Source: Streptomyces pinistramenti
GTDB lineage: Bacteria; Actinomycetota; Actinomycetes; Streptomycetales; Streptomycetaceae
DNA: 64,000 bases
Reading direction: 5' to 3'
Assembly (NCBI RefSeq): GCF_020564935.1
Contig: NZ_JAJCXB010000021.1
Coordinates: forward strand, 53,613-117,612
Shown here: positions 54,601 to 61,900 of the stretch, in pieces
Position numbering within the stretch: the stretch's first letter is position 1
How the letters are laid out: every line of letters begins with the position of its first letter
Notes under the pieces: generated by a model
Database searches by the model: none
What the model was told of the DNA's origin: nothing
What the model saw: only the letters and a program-made list of their open reading frames with translations
Translations under genes and position numbers: made by a program

Positions 54601-56908
54601 GCGTGATGCCGTGGGTGCCGAAGGCCGGGGGTGTGATGCCGTGGGTGTCAAGGCCCGCGCCGAGGCCGCGGCCGGTGCCCGTGCCCACGTCGGCGATCCG
54701 GCCGGCGTCCGCGACCGCGCCGGTGAGGTCGACGCTGCCGAGGCCGTGCACCGGGCCCGGTGTCACCGAACCGTGGGCCGGCAGGTGCAGTTGGCCGGGT
54801 GCGGCCACGTCGGATGCGGCCGTGCCGGCGGCGGGCATCTCGATGCGGCCGACGGACGGGGTGGGCACGGACGTGTGCCCGCCGGTGGCCGGCAGGTCGA
54901 TGCGGCTGACGGTGGGCGGCGGGGCGAGCGATCCGGTGTGCAGGTCGAGGGCGCCGGGTGCGGCGATGCCGTGGGCGGGCGCCTCGACGTGGCCGAGATC
55001 GACCAGTCCCGCGGCCGGCGCGTGCGGGACCGCGGTCGTCGGCGAGGGGACGTCCATCCGCATCGCCGGCACGTCCGCGATCCGCGCGCCGGAGCCGATG
55101 TTGCCCAGGTCGCCGAGGCCGTGCGTGCCGCCGAAGTGGCCGGCGGACACGGAGCCGAGGCCGTGCGTGCCGAGGCCGGTCACGCCGCCCGGTGCCACCG
55201 GCGCCGACACGCCGGACGGCAGCGAGCCGGTCAGCGAGCCGTGCAGGCCGGCCGGCGGCGAAAGGTGCGTGACCGGGCCCGCGGTCGGCAGCTGGCCGAG
55301 CCCCGTGGGGTGCCCGAGCGACGTCAGGCCACTGAGGGTGCCGTCCAGGCCGCCGATGTGCACCGCCGGCAGGTCGAGTCCGCCGGGGAGCCCGCCGCCC
55401 AGCCCGTGCAGGGACAGGTTGGCGGAGCCGAGGCCCGACAGCGAGCCGTCGAAGTGCATCGAGGGCGGGGTCATCGCGCCGTGCATCGACAGCGACGGCG
55501 TGAACGTGCCGGGCCCCGCGAAGCCGCCGGAGCGCACCATCGCCAGGTCCTTCACCGGGTCGATGTGCACCGAGGGCGGGCCGCCGCCGATGTCGGCGAG
55601 ATGGTGGATCGGCCCGGCGCCGCCCAGCAGCCGCCCGCTCGCGTCGAGTGCTCCGTAGCGGAATTCGCCGAACACACCACGGTCGATGAAGCCGATTTTC
55701 AGGGCCTTGCCGATGCCCAGCGCCTGGATCTCGGCGGCGTCCACGGGAAGGACAAGACGCAGGGCCTTGAACCCGGACAGCCCGTTCCACACCCCCCGGC
55801 CCGCTGCGGCCAGGCCCGAGCCGATCCACTTGGCGCCGGTGCCGATGCCCTTGACCGCCCCGTACGCCAGCGCCCCCGCGAAGTGCAGGCCGGTCAGGCC
55901 CTGGGGGAGGAACATCGGGAGTGCCTTGAACGGCGCGACGATGTGGAACGTGCCGCCCATGCCGGTGAAGATCCGGCCGCCGAATCCCGGGATGTGGGAG
56001 AACGGGGTGTGCGTGAAGAGGCCGTTGAGGCCGCGGCTCCAACTCGCCGCGCCGCGCGCGAAGTCCGCCGTGCCGAAGAACAGGCGGATCGACAGGTTGA
56101 GCATGTTGCGCCCGGTGAAGACGTTCTTGAACGAGTCGAACGCGGTCTTGATGCCCGTGATGCCCTTGGAGGCCAGGCCGCGCAGCCCCTGGAAGACCTT
56201 CGCGAGCTGGATGCCCCGGGTGCTGGGGGCGATCATGCCGAGCCCGGACAGCAGCAGATCGAGCGCGCTGGCGTCGCCGTTGGCGAAGTCCACCGCGGTC
56301 TTGATGAAGATGGCGACGTTGAGGGCGATGGCGAACAGCGCGATCGGGCCGCCGAAGATGATGGCCGGGATGATCAGGATGATGGCCAGCCAGCTGAGCG
56401 CCTTCATGATCTCGTCGCAGGCGTCGACCGGCGAGGCGATCTTCTGGCCGGCCGCCCGCACCGTACTGGCCGCCGTCTTCGACGCGCTCCGCTGGATCTC
56501 CCCGGCGTCCTTGGCGGTCGACTTCAGCGATGCGCGGCCCTCTTCGTCGTCCTCGGCGAGGCCCTTGGCCTGCTGGAGCGCGGTGTCCGCCCGGCCCTGC
56601 TGCTCCTCCATGACCGCCTGGTAGGTGCGCAGCGCGCCCTGCACGTCCTGCTGGGCCTCGCGGAACGTCGAGACGAACTTGCGCAGATGACCGTCGATGA
56701 CCTCGCGCAGGGCGTCGCCGGTCTTGCCGACGAAGGCGCCGCCCGAGGTGTTCTTGACCTCGGTGAGTCCGGAGTCGATGGTGTCGGCCAGCCGCACCAG
56801 TTCGTCCTGGGCCGCGATGACCTCCCGGATCCTGGCGGGGTCGCCCGGGGTGGGGTCCGCGTCGAGGTCCAGGGCGCTCCAATCCGCTTCGCGAGGCAAC
56901 GCCGGCAC
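45641..56908 (-). CDS. giant T7SS effector-like protein with two ADP-ribosyltransferase-like modules
   Basis: A ~3755-aa protein. It starts with a T7SS-substrate type N-terminus (DWSALDLDADPTPGDP, residues ~8-25), a helical region and a long hydrophobic segment (~168-208). A Gly/Pro/His-rich part (~443-983) includes HGITPPA repeats. Two near-identical modules follow, each with a helical piece, a beta piece and an ADP-ribosyltransferase-like fold: Arg in TVYRGVSMD (~1358, ~1988), STS in LPISTSNTF (~1380, ~2010) and QxE in QWEVTLPP or QWEITLAP (~1436, ~2065). A third helical copy closes the block. About 1000 residues of beta-rich repeats (~2420-3500) and a Gly-rich hydrophobic end (~3510-3700) complete it. 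The start is a GTG with AAGGAAGG upstream; nothing upstream to 57211 looks protein-like. Toxin activity is inferred from motifs. No immunity gene was recognised. Confidence 0.85.
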   Translation of the reverse strand: MPALPREADWSALDLDADPTPGDPARIREVIAAQDELVRLADTIDSGLTEVKNTSGGAFVGKTGDALREVIDGHLRKFVSTFREAQQDVQGALRTYQAVMEEQQGRADTALQQAKGLAEDDEEGRASLKSTAKDAGEIQRSASKTAASTVRAAGQKIASPVDACDEIMKALSWLAIILIIPAIIFGGPIALFAIALNVAIFIKTAVDFANGDASALDLLLSGLGMIAPSTRGIQLAKVFQGLRGLASKGITGIKTAFDSFKNVFTGRNMLNLSIRLFFGTADFARGAASWSRGLNGLFTHTPFSHIPGFGGRIFTGMGGTFHIVAPFKALPMFLPQGLTGLHFAGALAYGAVKGIGTGAKWIGSGLAAAGRGVWNGLSGFKALRLVLPVDAAEIQALGIGKALKIGFIDRGVFGEFRYGALDASGRLLGGAGPIHHLADIGGGPPSVHIDPVKDLAMVRSGGFAGPGTFTPSLSMHGAMTPPSMHFDGSLSGLGSANLSLHGLGGGLPGGLDLPAVHIGGLDGTLSGLTSLGHPTGLGQLPTAGPVTHLSPPAGLHGSLTGSLPSGVSAPVAPGGVTGLGTHGLGSVSAGHFGGTHGLGDLGNIGSGARIADVPAMRMDVPSPTTAVPHAPAAGLVDLGHVEAPAHGIAAPGALDLHTGSLAPPPTVSRIDLPATGGHTSVPTPSVGRIEMPAAGTAASDVAAPGQLHLPAHGSVTPGPVHGLGSVDLTGAVADAGRIADVGTGTGRGLGAGLDTHGITPPAFGTHGITPPAAATDGITPPAVSTGITPPAVQHGVAPPPATHGITPPATGDRLAPPPAVNGTGGRVDLPGAGTTPHVPQPAAGGTDLAGLSGLGERAVPTPAPGHGALDVPTGAPGRPVEAPAVGAGSSALETPKLPDLPGAGVPGHGTPSLDGATAPALPHTVGSVEAPGAGAIAPHGPVRAPQADVPLGGGIRPGAPHAPAPAVPHAPPRADGHGPGVGSGGDIKGKAPAHTLDNFAQWREEALAKADVFRKPGDTPAAFQARREAWTRVQQARIDYHLAQNELDLAGARVDGPSTGPSVGEQALNDFKAAEQSLADAKDGFRAHGLDPDDIGQKLQALDNASLKARPRLPGGTGGRPPVTTELPGQGGVLLTVSRTDPPKVTNAADASLFKVHGTPQGSKFTVEKLDAPDGNPVRSWHYVRLGGLRPAGEDFVLHGGLFDGSTLKTSKSAGSLLDSTGHSWPARIDGDDVIVASPAGPQHYTWSGAFHDAPTAPAPHTTPPPPAAGLSGDAAANWGKHVDLARIHLDQAVKNSEIAATMRDVIGGSFTSKRGFGGFVDPMALEKSDLVGKTQKFHQVTQDLLFSGPNERVTVYRGVSMDPASQQADVFIERLPISTSNTFEFQPEWAKNGVLSNRIVFEIDVPAEHGKLAMSYPPHYEVGAGDPPIMSPGQWEVTLPPTTLIRTGEPRIEGGLTVVPVRAEQITPDRFAAVIGEKWPGLPSGTAFDDFGRAFAPESLGRWGGGFENVTAHAAVSQDGLVHTTTVSKPGYADDLTITVTHQPEKNTVAVTFTDAGGSKLLDKSWSGDGFRYIAADLQGNVLHNAEEFANLPTPESWKGKPDTPTPGTGSRPTGAELDAIWARESAARADVFRKPGDTDAIVHARMDAWNDIQHAQAELDHAQLRFDTEGTRIDGSSRGPAIGEQTRTDLDNATAHLNDAKNAFRAHGMNPDEVATTLDDLLNTSLKERPRLLGGASGAGAGRSLGRFDKEIPGLDGAVVHAPRGEAPQVLDAAAADHLVVHGGPADRQFTVQQLDAPGGSPVRSWHYSRGLGLSLTGEDIVLRGGPFDGSTISTQSKLGKSTAAPLDSAGHHWPVKIDGDTLTIASPTGPQHYTWSGAFHDAPTAPAPHTTPPPPAAGLSGKAAENWGSLIDVARIHLGHAVAKPEVSALMRDVIGGAFTSKRGFGGFVNPSALEGGSLLTKVQNFHRITQDLQFSGPNKQLTVYRGVSMDPASQQADVFIERLPISTSNTFDFQPEWAKNGVLSNRVVFEIEVPADHGKLAMSYPPHYEVGAGDPPPRSPDQWEITLAPTTLVRTGEPRIESGLTVVPVRAEAISPDDFASVIKAEWPGLPSGTAFDDFGRAFAPESLGRWNGFENVTAHAAVSQDGLVHTTTVSKPGYADDLTITVTHQPERNTVGLAFTDPAGTKLLEKSWSGTGFTHIAADLRGHVLHNAEEFANLPTPESWKGKPDTPTPGTGSRPTGAELDAIWARESAARADVFRKPGDTDAIVHARMDAWNDIQHAQAELDHAQLRFDTEGTRIDGSSRGPAIGEQTRTDLDNATAHLNDAKNAFRAHGMNPDEVATTLDDLLNTSLKERPRLLGGASHHSRPAGGPSYEMQSLEQAGVPAPHRTPDLPHQSTPAPTTHETPHPPQETVPGGGPIGRDLRLTGPDGMTQFRFVHTAPDGTFGDGARVVSTDGSPVPDASVSPYGDGLRVETAEGHQVFDATGRHTADAFRLADGSETVGFLHGPPAGSPAPTGPLHAPDGRPVPGTEVAAHGDGFRVTDSHTVRVFDGSGTLEFRATRLQDAPGTTTAGQSLRVYEHGALDVLDTDLQRADGLTATLRPDGGFRVEGADGGFRLFDENGGLTHHVTVDGTTFHVSGGDGHPLYDAVQLSDAVGTRFLPDNSGRLLDANLSQAGTVVTRQADGGFRVDGSGPLHQGEFTTYRADGSLHSMRINVVENGTVKQGHAFELDFPAASADDAAKATWHRITPARSDTSAGASGATTSWFDSGTIADKGLGNGRVQLLSHSGAEVFERRPLPGGGFLDAHRPTGTATFGRFTHQRTDWNEVLPDGTAGRHGSRHFGESGRSWFDMADGVRVRHWRENPDGGHVLADLDRSPLTQGFGGDATTWHRYDADHQHLAQGSRSWSPGRGWTDTMTNPRTGATDLVHEKFGRFHLPDDNRRYLQFAMDADGTLKRDWVSYSAHGKENGSGKVIEDGGFLETHRVTEQRPPVWTRRLLSTVDGHTFGNADWLTSDSGFQLHTWKHTPAGAAAPTSSGVRLVGRDSSTLDIAMDGSIVRGTRPLSHGATLTVGDVPLPANVRAQDGYLPWSEGEGGLQGHRTFRPGDFRESPAGTGHGELRWQDRHTVDPPGGDWYTPHPAGSGTGGQEWHVIREGFADGTVVEYRHPPRPEGATDGAGAAIGRADIRTGGDWTRFDHQGSIVGRKDSWPSGADGTFDRTITAEGPAGSAKVAWVDAATGERGVRVRSAGGGTGRYWDAASYQDFDAAGQLVRDHRLLGDGTHVDAWRVAGEDGAPTAWHWNKVDKDGHLMEFGGGPGDRVRTWTDAAGNRLGDWQPGARWSDHVGGADGQVIQEIPAAPKSGSAFQDLLGDTPVRVREYQETPTGTHTAGEWKEFEAGGAVRTRTRLDDGTFLESDEWNKQWRRFGGADGHTLLSERTMSGYVWERDSFGRMTLVGRENDFRGWLTEFRGNSRMLREPNRSQWSGHTAGESLYTPFVQKAGTQMLVEFAQEFTLDFVVGLIVNAIAAEISGRDFTWTDVAKAAFGAAVGSTVKIGVTGLHGMAGRGGALKTGVGNLDSGRPFARPPHSDDTWASEWAGNEKVTRWRAGTYDFSVGITSGLVSGFVSGAAGSAIFGVYDADGNVVHLSGTDALTEGGIGMASGLVGGISMGAAKTALQHSMAGRFYHRQGFTDLFLVGGISKFADKMLGGLIITPTLRADNPPDWRQPDAAAKQDPQDPHPPQESTG
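49803..50272. repeat. 470-bp direct repeat, copy B
   Basis: Identical over its whole length to 51693-52162 (offset 1890 bp). It encodes the end of one module's beta domain and the helical linker (ADVFRKPGDTDAIVHARM and on) of the giant protein. Its flanks diverge at once. The third-position base choice is visibly more T-rich than the surroundings. Confidence 0.95.
51693..52162. repeat. 470-bp direct repeat, copy A
   Basis: Identical partner of 49803-50272. The two copies bracket the second ADP-ribosyltransferase-like module, so recombination between them would remove or add exactly one 1890-bp module (630 codons) without changing frame. Confidence 0.95.
54470..54665 (-). repeat. HGITPPA coding repeats in the giant gene
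   Basis: Six to seven short in-frame repeats coding H-G-I-T-P-P-A and variants (HGVAPPPA, STGITPPAV) occur within the Pro/Gly-rich part of the giant protein. They look like a flexible spacer and may vary in number. Confidence 0.7.
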
Positions 56909-57194
56909 CGGCCTTCCTTGGTCGACTGCCGGCACGGGCGGTGCGGCAGGGGGTGTACGGGGCGGGGGATGTACGGGGGAGGTGGTGAACAGGGGCCGTG
57001 GCGGGATCGTGCGAGGGTGCGGGTGTGCGTGGTAGGTACAGCTGGCTGTAGTTGAATACACGCGCCACAGAGCCGCGAGGTTCAAAGAGATCGACAAGAA
57101 TTCCGAACAGGTGTGAACCATCCGGCCCGGCCGTGCGTGGACAGAGTGCAAGGTTTTGCCCCACGCCGCCCGGCCGCCGGCCCGAGAGGTGCCC
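56909..57194. promoter_or_regulatory. divergent promoter region of the T7SS locus
   Basis: 286 bp separate the giant gene (minus) from the helical substrate gene (plus). It holds the AAGGAAGG ribosome binding site of the giant gene (56912-56919) and an AT-richer centre (57040-57115). GGTTCA (57079-57084) and TGAACC (57114-57119) form a spaced inverted repeat that might be an operator. No protein-like frame is present. Confidence 0.5.
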
Positions 57195-58130
57195 ATGCCC
57201 GACTTCTCCATCGACTACGAGTTGCTGAACCAGGTGCAGACGCGGATGCGCGAACTCGCCGACACCGCCGACTCCGGAGGTGCCAAGGGCGCGCTGAAGG
57301 AACTGTCCTCCTCCACCGACGACGCGAAGAGCGTGATGGGGTTCAGCGACCTCGGCAGTGCCATGTGGAGCTTCTCGCAACGGTCCAGCAGCCGGGCCAA
57401 GGACGCGAAGGACGGCCTCAACAAGCTCGCGGACATCTTCAAGTCGGTCTCCGACAACTACTTCCAGGTCGATGCCGGGATGGCGGACAGCGCCGGCGTG
57501 ATGGGCACCAGCCTCGGCCTGGACAAGTGGAAGAGCGACAAGGCCAAGTGGGACGCCTGGGACCAGGACACGAAGGACTGGAACGCCTACCTGGACAAGA
57601 TCGGCGCGTCCGGCTACTTCAAGGAACACCCGGACGCGGACATCAACGACGTCTGCTCGGCGGACGGCGCGCCCGGCTGGTGCGAGGCGTACAACAACGA
57701 CAAGGACGTGCCCTCGCCGCCCGGCCCGCACCCGGAGGGCGACCGGCCCAGCGACACCCCGCCCACGGAGAAGACGATCGACTCGGACTCGGGCAGCACG
57801 CACGTCAAGGTGACACTCGACGACGACAACAACGTCATGACCGAGGAGAGCACCGTCACCATCGGCAAGGGCGCGGACGAGCAGAAGTACACGAGCAAGA
57901 CGACGTACGACACCGCGCCGCGACCCATCACCCCCGAAGACGGCAAGCCGTTCGACGCCCGGGACTACACGACGGTGACGACCGGGCCCGACGGTGCGAC
58001 GACCACCAGCCGCTACGTCATCGAGGACGACGGCACGGGAACGCAGACCGTCACCGACAGCGACGGCAAGGTGACGACGTACACGCGCTCCGCTCCCGAT
58101 GCCGACTGGGACGAGAAGGACGACGACTGA
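57195..58130 (+). CDS. ESX-type helical substrate with C-terminal beta tail
   Basis: A 311-aa protein. Residues ~1-100 are amphipathic helices in WXG100 style (IDYELLNQVQTRMRELADTA, then LGSAMWSFSQRSSSRAKDAK), with M-W-S-F at the turn position. The middle has Trp-rich helical segments and a Cys pair (DVCSADGAPGWCEAYN). After a Pro-rich hinge (~178-198) the C-terminal ~110 residues are Thr/Asp-rich beta strands (TESTVTIGKGADEQKYTSK-like). It is first of three genes reading away from the giant gene, all with ESX-like helices, and is probably secreted or a partner of the machine. GAGAGG precedes the ATG by 6 nt. Function unknown. Confidence 0.8.
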   Translation: MPDFSIDYELLNQVQTRMRELADTADSGGAKGALKELSSSTDDAKSVMGFSDLGSAMWSFSQRSSSRAKDAKDGLNKLADIFKSVSDNYFQVDAGMADSAGVMGTSLGLDKWKSDKAKWDAWDQDTKDWNAYLDKIGASGYFKEHPDADINDVCSADGAPGWCEAYNNDKDVPSPPGPHPEGDRPSDTPPTEKTIDSDSGSTHVKVTLDDDNNVMTEESTVTIGKGADEQKYTSKTTYDTAPRPITPEDGKPFDARDYTTVTTGPDGATTTSRYVIEDDGTGTQTVTDSDGKVTTYTRSAPDADWDEKDDD

Positions 58131-58208
58131 GCCGCGTCCGTGCCGGACCCCGGCCGCCGCCCCACCCCCCTACCTGCACGATCCCCCCGCTCACCCGAAG
58201 GAGAACCC

Positions 58209-58517
58209 TTGCCCGCCAACATCAGCCTGGACTTCGCGGAGATCGACCGCGTCTCCAACGTCCTCAACAACAGTGCCGACAACACCCTTGTGCCCCGGAT
58301 GACGGAGGCCAAGAACGAGGTCGACACGATGCTCAACTCCACGCTGAAGTTCAACAACTCCAGCCCCGCGCTCCAGCAGTCCTACGAGAAGCTGACGAAG
58401 TCGCTGACCGATGCGACGCAGAGCATCAAGGACTTCGCCGAGCAGTTCCAGAAGATCGTCCAGTCGATGAAGGACATGGACGACGAGATGGCGAACAAGA
58501 TCCGCTCCAGCGGCTGA
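58209..58517 (+). CDS. WXG100-like small ESX protein (TTG start)
   Basis: A 102-aa helical hairpin protein of EsxA/EsxB size. Two long helices flank the turn LKFNNSSPALQQSY, where canonical WXG would stand; Trp and Gly are absent. The second half IKDFAEQFQKIVQSMKDMDD is strongly amphipathic. The start is a TTG at 58209, because AAGGAG (58198-58203) is exactly 5 nt upstream and the resulting length equals that of the next gene; ATG codons inside would cut off the first helix. It probably forms a dimer with the following protein and is exported by the FtsK-type ATPase. Confidence 0.88.
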   Translation: MPANISLDFAEIDRVSNVLNNSADNTLVPRMTEAKNEVDTMLNSTLKFNNSSPALQQSYEKLTKSLTDATQSIKDFAEQFQKIVQSMKDMDDEMANKIRSSG

Positions 58518-58570
58518 CCCCCGCACCGCCACTCCCGCACGCACCGACGACCGCACCACCCGGAGGAACG

Positions 58571-58882
58571 ATGGCGCAGGACGTACTTCTCGATTACGAC
58601 GACATCAAGCGCGTCGCCACCACGATGGAAAACAAGTTCACCGACATCGCCAGCGAGCTGAAGCAGCTGGAGACCACGGTGAGCGCGCTGCTCAAGGACG
58701 GCCTGGTCTTCGAGCAGTCCAGCCCCGCCCTGGAGCAGGCTTACCAGGCGTTCAGCAAGCAGATGAACGAGTCGTCGGCGAACATCAAGGTGTTCGCCCA
58801 GTCCTTCACCGACATCGTCAAGACGATGACCGACTCGGACGGCCAGATCGCGGCGGGTGTCCGCAGCAGCTCCAACGGCTGA
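58571..58882 (+). CDS. WXG100-like small ESX protein
   Basis: A 103-aa paralogue of the preceding protein. The turn reads LVFEQSSPALEQAYQAF, again without WxG but sharing S-S-P-A-L with its neighbour, and the ends match (IKVFAQSFTDIVKTMTDSDG against IKDFAEQFQKIVQSMKDMDD; both finish in RSS and G). The pair is therefore a tandem duplication that may make a heterodimer, as EsxA and EsxB do. GGAGG lies 4 nt before the ATG. Transcription stops at a strong hairpin 12 nt after the stop codon. Confidence 0.9.
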   Translation: MAQDVLLDYDDIKRVATTMENKFTDIASELKQLETTVSALLKDGLVFEQSSPALEQAYQAFSKQMNESSANIKVFAQSFTDIVKTMTDSDGQIAAGVRSSSNG

Positions 58883-58894
58883 ACCCCGGCGTAC

Positions 58895-58934
58895 GGGAAG
58901 GGCCCGGCTCCCTCATGGGTGCCGGGCCCTTCCC
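58895..58934. terminator. strong bidirectional terminator hairpin
   Basis: GGGAAGGGCCCGGC (58895-58908) and GCCGGGCCCTTCCC (58921-58934) form a perfect 14-bp stem with a 12-nt loop between the convergent small ESX gene and the FtsK-type ATPase gene. Confidence 0.9.
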
Positions 58935-58964
58935 TGTTCCGGGAATCCCCGGAACGCGTCCCGC

Positions 58965-61900
58965 TCAGCTCTCCAGGACCGTCAGCGGCACCTGCACCGG
59001 CACCGCCGTCCCCGCAGGGCCCGCCGTCCAGGCGCGGCCGACGGCCAGCCGGGTGCGGATGTGCTCGGCGTTGATGCGCGCACCGATGATGTCGCCGTCG
59101 CCGATCGCCCGCGCGCCGAGCAGCAGACCGCGCCGCGACCTGCGGACCATGCCGATCCACCCGATGGCGCTCATCCCCTCGGAAGGACCGCCGATCAGGA
59201 TGCCCTGGTTGCGGTCCCGGCCCGACGAGGCGATCTGCCGCAGCACCTGGTCCGCGCCGCAGTTGGCGACCAGGTCACTGTCGTCGACCACGACGACCAC
59301 CGGCCGGTCGCCGACCGCACGGAGCGCCTCGGTGACGGTGTCGGCCGACGGGTCGGAGTCGGTGATGACCTGGGCCAGGCCGTGGTCGGCGAGCTTGCGC
59401 AGCGGCGACTCGCGCGGCGCGAGCACCACCAGGGCGGTACCGCCCGTGATCAGCGAAACGGACATCGCGGCGAGCGCGGTGCTGCGACCCGAACCGGGCG
59501 GGCCGACGACCGCGAAGCTGCCGCCGCCGGAGAGGAAGTCGAAGCCCAGCGGCCGCACTTCGTCCCCGCCGATGCCGAGCAGCGCCCACATCGGCCGCCT
59601 GGACTCCTCGGGTACCCGTTCCATGGCCTCCTGGAAGCCGATCACCTTCGGCATCTCCACGACCCGGAACGGCCTGCGCTCCACCGGGAGATGGGCGTCC
59701 CGTTCGGTCGCCAGCCGGCCGATCTCCCGCAGCGCGTCGGCCTGGTCGACGCTCCCCTGGCCGCCGGCGCCGTCCGCCGCCCCGGTGGGCAGCAGCGCGA
59801 TCTGTGTCTCGACGGACGCCGGGGTGTGCCAGCCACGGCCCGGCGGGATGTGGCTCGGCACCCGGTTCGGGGACATCCCCGCCAGGTAGTAGTCGCCCTT
59901 GTCGGACTGGCGCAGCAGCAGCCGGAAATCGTTGTGCGCGGAGAGCCGGCCGCCGAGCAGCCCGCGTTCGGACGAGGCCACGAGGTGGATGCCCGCCGCT
60001 GCGCCCTCCCGCAGCAGCCGGGTGATCTCGTCGAACAGCCGCCCACCGTCGTACTCGTCGAGCATCGACGCGATGCCGTCCCAGCCGTCGATCAGCAGCA
60101 GCACGTGGGCCGGGCGCTCGGCCGCAGGCAGCGCGGCCCGCAGCTCCGTCAGGCCCGCGCAGTCGTGCGCGGACATCTTCTCCTGACGCTCCGTCAGCTC
60201 CCGGGTGAGGCGGCCGATGAGGCGCGCCAGCCGCTCGATGTCGAAGCGGGAGACCACCGCGCCGCAGTGCGGCAGCGCCTCCAGGGACGACAGGCCGCCG
60301 CCCGCCGCGTCGATCGCGTACAGGTGCAGTTCGCTGCTGGGCAGGGTGCGGGCGGCCGAGCCCGCGAGGGTGCGCAGCACCTGGGTGCGTCCGGAGCGCG
60401 GGGCGCCGATGACGTACAGGTGGCCGAAGGTGGCGAAGTCGATGCTGCACACCCGGCGTTCCTGGAGGCTGGGCAGGTCGAGCAGCGCGTACGGGACGGC
60501 GGCGGGGCGGCCGGGCGGGGTGGGGACGGTGGCCGGCAGGTCGTCGAGGGTGACGGTGTCGGGCAGCGCGGGCAGCCAGGGGCTGGCCTGCTCGCTGTGG
60601 TCCTCCAGCGCAGCCGTGGCCTCCTTGATCGTCTCGACCAGCGCGAGCAGGTCGGTGACGGCCTCCTCGGCGGCCGGCTCCGGCTCGCCGTCCTCCTCGT
60701 CGAACAGGTCCACCGGCCGGCCCAGACGGTTCCAGGACAGTTCGACGCCGCGCACGGGGCGCGCCGCCGGGGTGACGGCACCCGGCCCCACCGGGGCGGT
60801 GCCGTCGTCCGTACCGTCCTGGGAGGCGCGGGCGGCGCCCACCCAGGCGGTCTGGAACGGTGTCGGCGCGTGTTCGCCGCGGCGTACCAGGGCGCGTCCG
60901 GGGGTCGCGGAGGAAATGCTCACCGCGTCACCGGAGTTGATGATGTCCTGGCTCTCGGTCTTGTCGGTGACCCGCAGCGCGATCCGCAGGTTGGTGTTGG
61001 CCTTGATGTCGGTGCTGACCGAGCCACCGGGCCGCTGGGTGGCGAGGATCAGGTGCAGGCCGAGCGAACGGCCGCGCTGCGCCAGGCTGATCAGCCCCGG
61101 CACGAAGTCGGGCACCTCGCGCACCAGCGTGGCGAACTCGTCGATGACGATCAGCAGTCGCGGCAGCGCGGGCAGTTCGCCGTTCCTGGCCCGCTTGGCG
61201 CGGTAGTCGGCGTGGTCCTTGGCCTCGACGTCCGCGAGCAGCTGCTCGCGGCGCCGCAGCTCCGCGTCCAGCGAGGCGAGCGCACGCTGCACGAGGTGGC
61301 CGTCGAGGTCGGTGACCATGCCCAGGGTGTGCGGCAGTTCGGCGCATTCGCGGAACGCGCTGCCGCCCTTGTAGTCGATCAGGACGAACGCCAGCTCGTC
61401 GGGCCGGTTGGCGGCGGCGAGCGAGGCGATCATCGTCTGGAGCAGTTCGGACTTGCCGGCGCCCGTGGTGCCTGCCACCAGCCCGTGCGGCCCGTCGCGC
61501 ACCAGGTCGAGCCGCAGCGGGCCGTCGTACCCGGCACCCAGGACGAACGTCGTCGACGCCGGGCGCTTGGTCCAGGACCGCAGCAGCGCCTCGGCGTTGG
61601 GCGGCTCCTGACCGATCAGGCCGAGCAGCCGGACGCCGTCAGGCAGGCCCGAGTCGCCGTCCAGCGTGACGTCGCGCACCGGCGCCAGCGCCCGCGCCAC
61701 CTCCTCGCACCAGGCGGGCTCCACGAGGTCCGCGCGCACGCCGCTGACCTTGGGCGAACCGGTGGTGTGCACCGCGAGCCGGCTGCCGGTCGCGGTGATG
61801 ACGGAGGTGCACTCCTCGGGCAGCAGCCGCTCCTGCTCGTCGACGCAGAGGCTGTAGATGTGCACGGCCGGCCCGGCCCTGAGCACCTGCACCATGCCGG

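Noticed and set aside
52649..57055. 1468-codon plus-strand open frame antisense to the giant gene
   Set aside because: Composition is Arg/Gly/Ala/Val only, with no motif; the minus strand encodes clear domains in the same stretch.
56909..57211. N-terminal extension of the giant protein to an ATG at 57211
   Set aside because: The extra ~101 residues have no T7SS-substrate character and would overlap the divergent gene start; a GTG with a ribosome binding site lies at 56908.
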